This document shows, piece by piece, positions 33,198 to 44,510 of a stretch of 64,000 bases of DNA. The stretch comes from Paguma larvata (Eukaryota; Chordata; Mammalia; Carnivora; Viverridae), in NCBI GenBank assembly GCA_030068075.1, contig CM057833.1, positions 47,759,587-47,823,586 on the forward strand. The letters are read 5' to 3'. The notes under the pieces were generated by a model, which saw only the letters and a list, made by a program, of their open reading frames with translations, had not been told where the DNA came from and made no database searches. The translations under genes and the position numbers were made by a program. Position 1 is the stretch's first letter; every line of letters starts with the position of its first letter.

Positions 33198-33764
33198 TTG
33201 TTTTTTAAATTAAACCAGTCAGGGTCAATTTTGGCTACAAATTTTAATGATAGCTATTTTGTTAAAATTCTGAGGATGGATTGTTTTCTTCTGTAACAAA
33301 CACAAGACTAAGACTTTTCCCTGCTATCTTATTGAGGTTAGGGCATTCAGACTTAACCAAAGGATACACTGGAGGTATCTTCAGTTACAAGAAAAGGAGG
33401 AAGGATGTACTTTATTAAATAAATAAAGTTCTTAGACCATAGGTGCCTTTCAAAGTCATGCAAAGTAAGGTCATCTGTGTTCATCAAACACCTTCAGAGC
33501 AAAAGCAGTATGCAGCGCTATGCTTAGCTTTCTAGGTTTCTATTCTCAAGTTCTATTGGCCTTCTTTCTTCCTAACTAATTAGTTCACTTTTAAAAACTC
33601 ACATAAAATCTAAAACTTTCAGTTATATTTTAAAGGACGGTCAGTTAGGTTATCTAATCTGCCATATAACTGGAAATGAATTTCTCCACCTTCATTGTGT
33701 TTCATAAATTTATTGGAATATCCTATCTGTTGATGGTGTCTCCTCAATTCATGGTGTTGTTCAT
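33198..33764. other. Unassigned noncoding stretch
   Basis: No gene or nameable repeat. Confidence 0.4.
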
Positions 33765-33900
33765 TCATACAAATATCAATTGATATTAATTAAGTATTCA
33801 TCAGGTACCAGGTACTCTTCTAGGTTCTGGGGATACATAAGTAAATAATGCCAGATAAATCATTACTTCTTGGGCTGACAGGTGTTTTTTAATTCTTTAC
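33765..33900 (-). repeat. L2 3' end (antisense)
   Basis: 'gttcattcatacaaatatca', then 'gtattcatcaggtaccaggt' and ACTCTTCTAGGTTCTGGGGA. Confidence 0.85.
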
Positions 33901-34369
33901 TATAATTATATTAAAACAGAAAAAGGGGAATAAATACATGACCAATCAGTCAAAGCTAACTGAAGTTCTCCCAAATACTATTAGGTGTCTACCTCTTTTA
34001 TTGAGCTTAATATATTCTGTATCATATTCACATTATTTATGTACTTGCTATATACTCATGAAATATGTCATCACATCAATGAAAGTACTTTGTTAATTTT
34101 GACGAGCTAAGATGATGCTAGCAATGATTACTATTTTGTTGTTACTAGCTTATAAACTTAGTGGAGGCCAGGAGACAAGGAGTATACCAAAATTATCATG
34201 TAAAATAACACATTGCACTCAGCAAATATCAGGGCATATTTTTCAATTGGTACTACTGGCAAGGGGAGATAAGATATAAATCTGATGTTCCATCATGCAC
34301 TAGAACTAGAAAGGAGCAGAGCAGAGAGTAAAATTACATCAGTGCAGAGATAAACTGATATCAACAGAT
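33901..34369. other. Unassigned noncoding stretch
   Basis: No gene or nameable repeat. Confidence 0.4.
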
Positions 34370-34440
34370 AAAATGCCAAGCCCAGAGAGCTGAAATTACT
34401 TGCTCAAGGTCTCATAGGTATTTAATAACCCAATAGGGGA
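34370..34440 (-). repeat. MIR fragment (antisense)
   Basis: 'agcccagagagctgaaatta' then CTTGCTCAAGGTCTCATAGG is the antisense MIR core. Confidence 0.7.
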
Positions 34441-34499
34441 TAATACTTATTTTGGTATATATAGATACCAATGAGGTTTTTTTTAAATACCGATTTAGC

Positions 34500-34690
34500 T
34501 AGCTAATATGTTGAAATCGTTTATTTTTTCCAATATCTCGTCTGTAAATTCTTTTGAATTTTCAATCTAAATGATCACATCATCTGCAAATAATGGCAGT
34601 TTAATATCCTAATTTCCAGTTTTTGTGATTTTAATGTATTTTCCTTTATCTGTGGTACTGCCTAGAACTTGAATACAAATTTCTTGACTT
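34500..34690 (-). repeat. L1 ORF2 fragment (antisense)
   Basis: 'gatcacatcatctgcaaata' and ATGGCAGTTTAATATCC, plus 'gtggtactgcctagaacttg', match the antisense of a well-known stretch of L1 ORF2 reverse transcriptase. Too broken to translate. Confidence 0.75.
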
Positions 34691-34734
34691 AAAAATAAAA
34701 GTTCATAAAAGTTGCTAGTAACTAATACTACTAT

Positions 34735-34961
34735 AATAACAAGCACTTTTATAGTAATTACTATGTTCCAGACTATTCTCTGTCCTCATAATAACCCTGT
34801 CACCCTCCTCTTTTTATAGATAAGGAAATGTAGGGGCATCTAGGTGGCTCAGTTGGTTAAGCATCAGACTCTTGATTTTGGCTCAAGTCATGGTCTCATG
34901 GTCATGAGATTGAGTCCCGCGATGGGCTCCACACTCAGTGGAGCCTACTTAAGATCCTCTT

Positions 34962-35015
<54 letters not shown>

Positions 35016-35232
35016 ACACACACACACACACACACACAGTAAGAAAGAAGGAAAGAAAGAAGGAAAGAAAGAAAACCTATAGGTGAGGAAATGGAGGAAG
35101 TATAGATAATTTCAGTAAATTACCTAAGTTTATAGTTAATAAGGACAGATAAAGAGTTGAATATTAACATTTAGTTTTAGAATATATATTCTTGTCCTTG
35201 ATATCCACTGATTTTTTCACTTAATTAGTAAA
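34735..35232 (-). repeat. MIR (antisense) split by a SINE
   Basis: 'aacaagcacttttatagtaa', 'ccagactattctctgtcctc', 'tttttatagataaggaaatg' precede the SINE at 34831-35077. 'ggtgaggaaatggaggaagt' and 'tacctaagtttatagttaat' continue the MIR after it. The MIR end passes into a tandem duplication from 35144. Confidence 0.75.
34831..35077 (+). repeat. CAN-SINE with compound tail, 16-bp TSD
   Basis: GGGGCATCTAGGTGGCTCAG nearby head, box B 'catgagattgagtcccgcga', then a tail of (CT)n, (CA)n and (GAAA)n (about 34963-35074). TATAGATAAGGAAATG (34815-34830) and TATAGGTGAGGAAATG (35078-35093) agree at 14 of 16. Confidence 0.95.
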
Positions 35233-35320
35233 GACAGAATAGAGTTGAAAATTAACATTTTAGTTTTAGAATATATATTCTTGTGTTTTATACCCACTGA
35301 CTTCTTCACTTAATTCTAAA
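35144..35320. repeat. 89-bp-offset diverged tandem duplication
   Basis: Copy 1 (35144-35232) and copy 2 (35233-35320) share GACAGA, GAGTTGAA, ATTAACATTT, 'agttttagaatatatattct', CCACTGA and TTCACTTAATT. The copies are noticeably diverged, so the event is old. Confidence 0.85.
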
Positions 35321-35679
35321 ATTTCTAGGGGTTAAATAAATCTAACCTATTAGACCAAATATTACAATATATCACACAATCTCTTATATTATATTCTCAT
35401 GTAATCTGGGGTTGCCTTTTCATCTTGCTCCAAGTCCCATAAAGACTAGAGATTCTTGCTTTATTAGTGACTTTATAACTTAAAAGAAGTTCTAAATTAG
35501 CCCAAAGCTTATATTTAAGTTATACTTTAGCTAGGTGCTAAGCCATTTGATGAGACTTTATAGTTTTCAATTCTTAATATATTTAAAAACTTTTAAAAAT
35601 GAGGAGAATCCAGAACTGTTTCAGACTCAACACTCCAAATCTGTCATATATATTAAGTGATACATTTCCAATAAATTCT

Positions 35680-35840
35680 TTCATTACAGAGAGGACCTAC
35701 TATATTTCATTAGTGTATTTACACATCTGTTTCTACAACAATGATTTGCTAGGGCATGGATTATACTCTTTTATCTTTGAATCCTCGGTGCCCAGCATAG
35801 TGCCTAGCATACAGCAGGTACTATATGAATTATAAAAGGA
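35680..35840 (+). repeat. L2 3' end (sense)
   Basis: 'tagggcatggattatactct', 'ttatctttgaatcctcggtg' then CCCAGCATAGTGCCTAGCAT and 'acagcaggtactatatgaat' form the classical L2 tail. Confidence 0.88.
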
Positions 35841-35854
35841 GACAACCCATGGAA

Positions 35855-36010
35855 CAAGTATAATTATTCCTATTTGGCAGATGATGAAAAGAAGTTTACA
35901 AGAATCAATGTAACCTCCAAAGTTACAAAATTTGTTGGTAGCAGAATCAAAATTTAATTTCAAATTTTTGATCCAACACCACAGTCTTTCCACTAAGTCA
36001 CGCGATGTAT
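35855..36010 (-). repeat. MIR fossil (antisense)
   Basis: 'attcctatttggcagatgat' then GAAAAGAAGTTTACAAG, 'ttggtagcagaatcaaaatt' and 'cacagtctttccactaagtc'. Confidence 0.75.
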
Positions 36011-36400
36011 AGAAAAGACTTTACTGTATATTTTTACAGCTAGACCACGACTTAAAATCATGTGGCTTCCTGTGTTATTTTCATAAGAAAATTAAAAGTT
36101 TAATAAAATAGAGTGGAAATACTAAACCTTATGTCAAATTTATAAACTGATCTCTAAAAACAGTTTATTTTATAAATATAGTAACATATGTCAGAAAACC
36201 ATCCCAGTCTTCTTTCCTACTAGAAAAGTCCCTATTTTTCTTTCAAAACTGACATCTTTTGCCAACTCTGAATTCCAGAAAGTGCTAATGAAAAGCTGTG
36301 CAAATTTTTTTCAAATTCATACTTGCGTGAGAAAATCATGGAGAACTGGAAATATGCCAGAATATCAAAAACAGGCTACTCTTTTAAAATAGGGTAAATG
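36011..36400. other. Unassigned noncoding stretch
   Basis: AT-rich unique sequence, no gene. Confidence 0.4.
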
Positions 36401-36616
36401 GGGGCACCTGGGTGGCTCAGTCAGGTAAGCGCCCGACTTCAGCTCAGGTCATGATCTCATGGTTCGTGGGTTTGAGACCCACATCAGGCTCTCTGCTGAC
36501 AGCTCAGAACCTGGAGCCTGCTTCGGATTCTGTGTCTTCCTGTCTGCCTCTCCCGTGCTCATGCTCTATCTTTCTCTGTCTCTCAATAATAAATAAATGT
36601 AAAAAGAAAAAAAAAG
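36401..36616 (+). repeat. CAN-SINE, young-looking
   Basis: GGGGCACCTGGGTGGCTCAG head, 'gcgcccgacttcagctcagg', 'gctgacagctcagaacctgg', 'cttcggattctgtgtcttcc' and an AATAAATAAATGTAAAAAG tail. Little divergence from the usual feliform copy. Confidence 0.96.
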
Positions 36617-37551
36617 AGTAAAGAAGAAAACCCCAAGAAATTAGGATATGGAAGTATGATTTTATCCCTGGCAAGAAAGATGATCATAAACAGATTTCTT
36701 GTTAGCATGTGGGAAAAACCAAGGAGATCACATGGGACCACCTTGAATTCACTTGGAAAAGATTCTACCAAGAAAAATCTCAGGACAATAACCATAGCGT
36801 TAATGTGACATTTAACATGTTCTTTGACAAGTAACAAAAGATCACAAAAATCTGTCAGTAACAAACTCTAATGCCACATAACAAACCTTTGTAACGCCCT
36901 CATTGATGACAAGATGAGGCAATCAGAATTAGCTGTAATATTGAACGATAGTTGATAGAGCGATGATAATTATTGATGTTAACTTCTTGTTGCCATAGCC
37001 ACTCGGTCAGTGGACCTTGCTTTCTTGAGAAGGAAGAGAGACAGCAATGAGGGGCAAGAGTTTTTTAAAATAACAAAAATGTGGAATGAAACTAACTGCA
37101 CCAGGGACCACATCTAAACAGAGGTATGCTAATTTAGTGCCATTTTGCATCGAATGCCAAGATTCAGAGAAATATTATCTTTGAGAACTGTGCAGTTTCA
37201 GAAGCATGGAGAGAAGAAGGTAGACGATCCCATAGTTATGAGTCCTTCCAGGAATCTCACCCAGAAATAAAGCACAAGAGACAAAAAGTAGTTTACATTC
37301 TCTACCTCCTCACCACAAGAAAATCGCTGTAGGATTAAAGAGTAAGTCAGCTCTCCTAATAGAGCAAATAAAGTGCTAACAAAGTCACCAATCACCTTCA
37401 CAGTGCTTCAGTTTCCATTCTGAGTCTTCATTGTTCTTGGCCTATCAGCAGTACCCCATATGCCCTACAGTCTTTGTTGGCATCCAGACAGTGGCCTCTC
37501 TGGCCACTCTGTCCTTATCTTAATATGGGAGTGGCCCAGAAACCAGTCCTT
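36617..37551. other. Unassigned 0.9-kb noncoding stretch
   Basis: No recognised gene or repeat. Open frames here are short and unlike known proteins. Confidence 0.4.
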
Positions 37552-37560
37552 CATTGTCTT

Positions 37561-37746
37561 TTCATTTTTTAATGTTTATTTATTCATTTTTAGAAAGAGA
37601 GAGTGCAAGTGGGAGAGGAAGCGACAGAGAGAGAAAGAGAGAATCCCCAAGCCTGACATGGGCCTTGATCTCATGGACCGTGAGATCATGACTTGAGGTG
37701 AAATCAAGAAACCGACTCTTAACCGACTGAACCACCCAGGTGTCCC
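37561..37746 (-). repeat. CAN-SINE (antisense), internally shortened
   Basis: TTTTTTAATGTTTATTTATT start and 'ccgactgaaccacccaggtg' end. The 'ggctctgagctgtcagcaca' centre is missing, since 'gagagaatccccaagcctga' runs straight into box-B-proximal sequence. CATTGTCTT flanks it (37552-37560, 37747-37755). Confidence 0.93.
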
Positions 37747-37754
37747 CATTGTCT

Positions 37755-38965
37755 TCTTTATCTACACTCACTCTTCTAAAGTACTCATCCAGTATCATGG
37801 TTTGAAATGCCACCAATATTTTGACATCTCAAATTATCTCTAACCCAGACCTCTCTCCTGAAGTCAAGACTCATATATCCATAACTGGATCAACCTCTCC
37901 ATTGGGGTGTCTAATAGACATCTCAAAATTAATATGTCCCAAACTAACTCTATTTCCCTCTGAATCAACCTCTCCATTTGGGTGTCTAATAGACATCTAA
38001 AAATTAATATGTCCCAAACTGAACTCTATTTCCCTCTGAAACTTGCTCCATCCACAGTTTTTCATATCCAGCTTCCAGCAACTCACTCCTTCCAGTTGCT
38101 AAGACCAAACACTCTGGAATCATTCCGACACATGTCTTTCTCTCATGCAGCACCCAACTGACCAGGAATTCCTGTTAGATTTATTATCAAAATATATTTT
38201 GAATCTATAGTTCTTACAAAAGCTACCAATCCAGGCCAAAGCACCAAAAACTTTCCCCCTGAATTCTGACAACTTCCTAACAGGTCTTCATGAATCCAGT
38301 CTTGCTTCCCTGCAATGTATTCTCAGTACAAGCCTTAAGGTGATCCTTTTAAAACTTCAGTCATATCCTTTCACTTTACTGTTCAAAAACCTCTAATGGC
38401 CACTTCATTCTGAGTAAGAGCCAAAGTCTTACAACACCTACTAAGGCCACGATGACCTTGTCCACCATTAATTTTGTGTTCTCCTACTCCTCCCCCATCA
38501 CCAACTCTGCTACTTGCTGTTAATCAGAGATGCCAGACTCATTCCCACCTCAGACACAGCCTTTACTCTACTACTTCTGCCTGGAGTTCTTTATCCCAAT
38601 ATTCACACGATTCAATTTCTCATCTCTTTCAAGACTTTACTCAAAGCTCATCTCCTCACTGAGGTTCCCCTACTTAATCAGTTTACTTACTACAACAATC
38701 TGTCTACCCACCCCATGAAAGGGATACCCACTTGTATCCCTTTTACACTTCTACTTTGCTTTTTTCCATAGTAATTATGACTTCCTAAGAAATTACCAAA
38801 TTCATTTGTTGATTGGGTTTAATGTTTGTTATCTATTTCTCTTTGCTAGAACAATAGCTCCATGAGGACAGGGTTCTTTGTCTATTTTCTCAGTGATATA
38901 CTCCAAATGTTTAGAAGAATGCCTATAACATAGTCAATGGTCAACAATTATTTGTTGAACTAATG
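37755..38965 (+). repeat. Long L2 LINE 3' portion (sense), about 1.2 kb
   Basis: Sense L2 landmarks run in order: 'gtgtctaatagacatctcaa', 'atatgtcccaaactaactct', 'ctcagtacaagccttaaggt' with GATCCTTTTAAAACTTC, 'ccagactcattcccacctca', 'tcaagactttactcaaagct', 'ctccatgaggacagggttct' and the tail 'caattatttgttgaactaat'. It is the longest continuous L2 in the window and carries a 75-bp tandem duplication. Open frames here (e.g. 38474-38771) are repeat sequence. Confidence 0.9.
37889..38039. repeat. 75-bp tandem duplication inside L2
   Basis: ATCAACCTCTCCATTGGGGT (from 37889) recurs as ATCAACCTCTCCATTTGGGT (from 37964). Both continue through GTCTAATAGACATCT, ATTAATATGTCCCAAACT and CTCTATTTCCCTCTGAA. 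Very few differences, so the duplication is younger than the L2. Confidence 0.95.
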
Positions 38966-39769
38966 CACCTTAAAACCTTCCTTACTTGTGCCTTGTCACA
39001 ATATACTAGGCTTAAGGGAATAAGAGCTCAGCTTTCTCCTACCAGGATGGAGAAATTTGTGATACTGAAAAAAACCCTAAACAGAAAGACCAGAACCTGA
39101 GAATAAGCAAATTCTGGACCAGGTACTAGATGAGAGCACCAGAAAACCCCTTTAACCCTTTGGCCAGGAAATGCCAGTTCTCTCTACATCTCCAGGTCAT
39201 CAATGGAAGTGTATTGATATGATGGCTGGTCCATTTTCGCTTAGTTTGAGGGTCAGGGAATCCTACTTTTGCAAGTAATCAATACCCTTTCCCACTAACC
39301 GGGTTAAAGTAAGGACCCAAGCAAATTTAACAATATAAAAGAGAAAAGATTTGTAGATTGAGGTCAACCTATCTCTCTTCAGCTTCACTGCCATAAAAAA
39401 TGTGCACTCACATAAGATAGTCTAAGAAAAGACTGTCATGACCATGTACCATTTCCTTACGGAATTCCTAGAGGCTTACCTTTTATCCCTATCACAAGCT
39501 AACAAAAGACTTCCCCTGGTTTCTTCTCCCCATATTGGTTACATTTCTAGCTGGTTCTCTTTTAGATACCCAAAGGGCATCAGCCTTTTCCCCTTTTGAA
39601 TAGAACTTTCTTGTTTATTTTTTTGGATAACCTCAAACACTTGGGAGTACCAAGGAGTTCCACTCCATCTTTAAATCATTCAGGTTATCTGAAATTCTGC
39701 CTTTTGAGAGTGGTTCCATATCCATCCCCAAATGAGTGAAAACAGGAATTTGACAACCTAAAAGAAATA
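38966..39769. other. Unassigned noncoding stretch
   Basis: About 800 bp with no gene or nameable repeat. The L3-like fragment beyond it could extend into its right part. Confidence 0.4.
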
Positions 39770-39910
39770 TTCCAGTGATTTCTGCTGTCTTCTTTATTTG
39801 ACCCAATTCTGTTCAACATATTCCCTCAATGATTTGGATAATTACATGATAACATGATTGTAAAATTTGCAAGTGAAAAATAGCTGGTAGAAATAGCTAA
39901 TATCTTAGAT
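39770..39910 (+). repeat. Probable L3/CR1-type LINE fragment
   Basis: Conceptual reading of 'caattctgttcaacatattccctcaatgatttggat...' and 'gtaaaatttgcaagtg' gives a decayed FNIxxNDLD...KFA-like pattern, the hallmark of CR1-clade reverse transcriptase around the active-site motif. Frames are broken. An old MIR/L2 tail (39985-40050, 'catagtaggtactctataaa') follows. Confidence 0.5.
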
Positions 39911-40050
39911 GATAGACCAACATCCCAAAATAAGCATTTTTAATGAATAGGTCAAAATGTATAAAGTAACAATTGATTGAGATATTTACACCAATATCTG
40001 ACCCATAGTAGGTACTCTATAAATGTTTGGTGGGGTTAATAAATGAATAA

Positions 40051-40329
40051 ATTAATCAATACAAACTTTTATACTGACGCTATAAAAGTCAATTCCTCAC
40101 ATCCAGAATGAGGGAGGAGCTAGAATAAGAGTATTTGTGGTGAAAATAGATGTATAGGTTTATTGGATGACAAATTCCGTAGGAGTCAATGCTATGAGAA
40201 AATGGGCCATTGCTGGTGAAAGCATACCTACAATTGTTGTGTTGATTCGTGGGATTCACATTCTTCAACTGATGTTGACAGATTTGAGTGATACCTGAGA
40301 AAAATGATTGTGATTCTGAAAGGTTGAAT
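40051..40329. other. Unassigned noncoding stretch
   Basis: No gene. The 84-codon frame at 40089-40343 (-) is unlike known proteins. Confidence 0.4.
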
Positions 40330-40410
40330 ATTGATTTATTCATTCATTATGTAATCTTGAGCGCCTACTCTGTTAAAAGCCTTGGGCTAGTCATTAAGGA
40401 TAGAGGATGT
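40330..40410 (-). repeat. L2 tail (antisense)
   Basis: 'tgatttattcattcattatg' then GAGCGCCTACTCTGTTAAAA is the antisense L2 end. Confidence 0.6.
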
Positions 40411-41969
40411 TCATATATGGAATGTCTGAAAATTGAATATATTACTTGCTATTTTGCCATTATTAATTAATACTACAATAGAGTGCTATGGCATTATCCT
40501 AATAATATTTATATATACGAAAAATATAGCATAGCAGAATATTACTATTATGATAAATACAATAATATTTATGATATAATAATGTCATCTTATTATATGT
40601 CATAGTATTAATATGGAAGTATTTCATTTGACTCTGTTAATGATTAATAGTAGTAACATTAGATGCATAATAAATCCTTTTATATGCAAATCTTTTACAT
40701 ATCAAAATTACAATGGAAGCTAGAATGTAATTTCCATGAAAGCAAAGATCCATTACCTCTATTTAAATTTCCAGTTAAATAAAAACTTTAAAATATTTGG
40801 AAAATAATTTAAATACAGAATCCTTCTAAAATTTTGCAGTTTTCTCTAATTATAATTATTTTCTTCATATCGTATTTGATGGTAATTTTAGTATGCATCT
40901 CTATTGAGTTTTTCTAAAGCACCCTGCATACTTTATTGAAATAAAAACTGACCTTTCCTGGTAATGTTATTAGTTTATATATATTTACTCACATTATATT
41001 TCTATAGTAATAACTCTAATGGGTACCGATGATTTGGTAACTAACACGTGTGACTCTGAAAACATATAACTCCCTGATCGGATCAGAAGTACATGAGAAA
41101 TTAGAGTATTGCCAGTAGGCCACAAGCATTCTGTAGACATCAGTATGAAAGTTTTATAGAGGAGTGGAAGAGCAGCACTTAACCTTGCAAGTTGGTTAAC
41201 CCTAGTCAATTGGTTAAGTGGAAGCTGGTTAAGAGAATTCTAAATGAACATTAAACCAAGTTTCATAGAGCTTCCAGAATTTTCTCCTTAAAAACACACC
41301 CCAAAATTTCAGTATCCATTTAAAGTCCTTTAATGGCCCCAATAAAAAGAAAGCCAAGTTTCACAGACACAATGATATATGAGAGATGAAATGTAACTTA
41401 TCCAAGAATGATTCCCTTCAGGTTATTTTTTATTGAGTTCTGAATAGTTTATGTGGAAAAAAATTAATTTTGGAAATAATCGGAGCCTAGGTGATGTTTC
41501 CTGCTCCAAGGAGCATTTAGATTTGCCTCTGGCAGTGGCTAGGGGCACTAGCAATGAAACGCCACCTCAGGCCATTTATAGTGATTGAGTCTCTAGAGAG
41601 CCAGGCTATTTCTGGCTCTCTGTCCTATCTTGAGTGGATGCCTTTGGGTTCCCAATTCAAAGTATGAGTGATTTACTGGAGCTCCCTATCACAATGGGCC
41701 TTGGACCTCATACCCCAGTCTCTCAGCTACCTCTGCCTGAACTGGAAGATGTTCCTAGTTGAAAAGGGGCTCTGGATGCCAGACTCACCTCTCTGAATTT
41801 CCTTCTCTCAAATCTGACCCTGAGATTCTTTATTACATAGATAAAGTTTCTATTTCTTCAAGTAGATGTTATTTAATATTTTATCTAATAGCGTGTTTAT
41901 TTTCATTATTTATTCCTATATTATTGAAGTCATCCCACTCTCAATTCTTTGTCAATAAAAAAGAATGAG
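40411..41969. other. Long AT-rich unassigned stretch
   Basis: 40440-40980 is very AT-rich, with several ATAATATTTATATA-like words and a possible L2 scrap near 40720. 41190-41235 holds three TGGTTAA words (41193, 41211, 41226). No gene seen. Confidence 0.4.
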
Positions 41970-42090
41970 GCCTCATATTTGAAGCCAGAAGTCCAAACTA
42001 TTATACCTGTTTCTTACCTACTAGATGTTTTACCTTGGGCAACTTTCTCATAAACTCGGCTTCTAAAAATAAAGATAAAAATTTTATGTC
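41970..42090 (+). repeat. MIR fragment
   Basis: 'ttgaagccagaagtccaaac' then 'cttacctactagatgttttaccttgggcaac' is the MIR head and core. Confidence 0.75.
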
Positions 42091-42309
42091 CCCACATAAG
42101 TTTATGTCCAATTCATTGAGACATTGGGTAGAAAAGCATCATAAACACTAATATACCAATTAATAGATAATTACATTAGTATTTGCTCCCAGACAAATAT
42201 GTGTATGAGTGTGTGTGCATGCATTTTATCAAGTGTTACCTAAGAATGAAGACTGGAAATTGGTTGTGAAATGGTGTACCGATTAATTTATTCTTTATCA
42301 ATGTCAATT

Positions 42310-42430
42310 TTCTCATTCCTACATTTATTTAACATTCTTGCATGCCTGCTCTGTCCTGGGCCTGACACTAAGCAGTGTTGACACAGCAATGACACAGAAG
42401 AATGCCTAGATTCAATAAACTTCTAAAGGG
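42310..42430 (-). repeat. L2 3' end (antisense)
   Basis: 'tacatttatttaacattctt' then GCATGCCTGCTCTGTCCTGG and 'acacagcaatgacacagaag'. Confidence 0.75.
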
Positions 42431-42639
42431 CTTTCTGAAGGTGTTTTAACTTCCATAAACTCTCCATGATCAGACAACAGGCTTATCTCTCCCACCCCCA
42501 TTATGATTTAACTTAGCGATCCTATTTTAATGATACTTTAACTTCCATTTTATATTATTTGTTAAATGCTATGTCTACTACTAGGCTGTGGTGCCATCAA
42601 GGTCACTACAATGTCCACATTATAATCTATAAATTATTG

Positions 42640-42820
42640 TTAAAGATATAAAAGGAATGAATAAGTGATTAATCATGTCGAGGTTAGAGGATCTGATAGA
42701 GTATGGTAAGAGATAAAACTGAAAAAGTAAACAGGGCTCAGTTTGCGCGGGGCTTTGAATACCCTGCTAAGTCATTAAGTCTTTATACTCCAAACAGTGA
42801 GAAGCCACAGGAAACAGAAA
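42640..42820 (-). repeat. L2 internal fragment (antisense)
   Basis: 'gcgcggggctttgaataccc' then TGCTAAGTCATTAAGTCTTT and 'actccaaacagtgagaagcc' correspond to the antisense L2 'agggccttgtaggccatgctaaggagtttgg...gggaagcc' block. Confidence 0.7.
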
Positions 42821-43329
42821 TAATAGCACACACAAAGGCAAGAAGACGAAGAGGTTTACCCTTAAATAGAAGAATACTATGTCGTTCTATTTGATTGAAG
42901 ATAGCATGGTGCTGCCTCAGGTCAGTGACTCAGAGATGGGCACATAGAAGCAGCTAGCTGCTTCTGATGACATATTTTGTTCCCCAAACTGGAGAACTGC
43001 TTTGCATCTTCCTGACTTTATAAGATACTCTTTCAGGGAAGCACAATAGCACTGATTAGGATCAAATCTCTGAGGGTGAGTTCCATCTTCTAAGCCAAAC
43101 CTGGGAGGCAGGAGCACGGCAGCAATAAAATGTACTGATTGCAACTCTCTTGAGATTGTCAAGGACATTTTAGGATCATCAGTGCAAATATGAACATTGA
43201 TTGCAAAAATATCACATGTGGTCATAGGGAGAGAACCCACAGGAGGAGTTGGAGCATATGAATAGAAATCAGTGGCTCCCCTGCTTGCCCGACTCTCCTA
43301 CTCCAGCATCTCAGAGGGTGGCAGGGTAT
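42821..43329. other. Unassigned noncoding stretch
   Basis: A 107-codon open frame at 42917-43240 (-) has no recognisable domain, and no exon signals were identified. No named repeat. Confidence 0.35.
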
Positions 43330-43620
43330 TTTCTCATTCATCCAGTAGATGTTTACTGAACACCTACAAGGTGTCAAGGTACAGCCTTAAAAATACTCTA
43401 GGGATACAAGGTAGAGGAAATGGTCAGTGTCATCGAGAAGAACTTCATGGCCTAGTTTGGATGAACATGAAAGACTAGGCATTTAAATTAAGTGTGATAA
43501 GTGCCCTGCTACTTATAATAGCAACAAAATGTGAGTCTGTAGCTGTGGTCTCTAGTGTGGGAGCAGGTTCAGAAAAGGTTTCTGGGAAGAAAAAAGTCTC
43601 AACTTAGACACCAAACATAA
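43330..43620 (-). repeat. L2 3' region (antisense)
   Basis: 'ctcattcatccagtagatgt' then TTACTGAACACCTACAAGGT, 'taagtgtgataagtgccctg' and 'cagaaaaggtttctgggaag' follow antisense L2 order. Confidence 0.85.
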
Positions 43621-43714
43621 ACCCAAATAAGCTAACCAGAGGGAAATGTATTGGTCACACTTTTCAGGTGCAAGAAACAAAAACTTATACTACAAAAGAT
43701 AGTCATTGCTATTA

Positions 43715-43975
43715 GTAGTAGTAGTGCCAACAATAGTAATAAGATCTAACATTTTGAGCATATACTAAGTGCCAGGGATTGTTCCAGTCATATGGTACAT
43801 ATGTTTAATCCCTTCAAGAAGTCTTCAAAGTAGGTACTATTACTATCCCCATTTCACAGATGAAGAAACTAATGTAAAGAAAAGTCATGGAGCTTATATA
43901 AGATTACACAACTAGTAACTGAGGTAGAGAGGATTTGGACTCAGTTTTCTGGCTTTAAATCTCCTGTTGTTGCTG
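43715..43975 (-). repeat. Near-complete MIR (antisense)
   Basis: 'attttgagcatatactaagt' with GCCAGGGATTG, 'ttactatccccatttcacag' with ATGAAGAAACTAATG, 'ttacacaactagtaactgag' and 'gaggatttggactcagtttt'. Confidence 0.93.
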
Positions 43976-44224
43976 TCTCAGTCAAATAGATAATCCTTGT
44001 TTTTGCCTTTTGGTGTCACAAACTCCAGGCCAAATACTGATTGACAGAGCCTGGATCAAATGCCTATGTCTTAGCTATAACGGGGTTTGTGATGAAGTAC
44101 ATTTACTTCATTCCTTGTGCAGTGAAACAGTCTGTTCAACACCATATCTCCAAGTAGAGAATTCCCTACACTTAGAAAGGGTCCTGATGATAGAAAAACC
44201 AAAAGAGTGATAACGTATCAATGA

Positions 44225-44510
44225 CACAGATGAAAAATATTCCAGGTGGAATAGGAGCAATACCACAGATGTTTCAAGAAACTTCAGGCAGTTGCTATGA
44301 ACAGCATGGAGAATAAAAGGCTGGGTGAGTATGAGAAGAAGATACAAAGGCAGCAGTGATTTTGCCTTCACTATAAAGGCACTGGATTTTATTTGTAAGG
44401 AAATTAAGTAAGGAGTGTTAATCAGGGGAGAGGTACAATCGTATTTTCTATTAGTAAGATGCCACCGGATGCAGAGAAAGAAGGCAAGGAGAATACTACC
44501 ATCATCCAGA
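44225..44510 (-). repeat. L2 internal fragment (antisense)
   Basis: 'aaatattccaggtggaatag' with GAGCAATACCACAGATG, 'ggctgggtgagtatgagaag' and 'ggcactggattttatttgta' match antisense L2 ('gcattccaggcagagggaacagc...'). Confidence 0.7.

Noticed and set aside
35144..38039. Direct repeats considered as a CRISPR-like or satellite array
   Set aside because: Each is a two-copy duplication inside old mammalian repeats, with no regular spacers. The genome is a mammal's.
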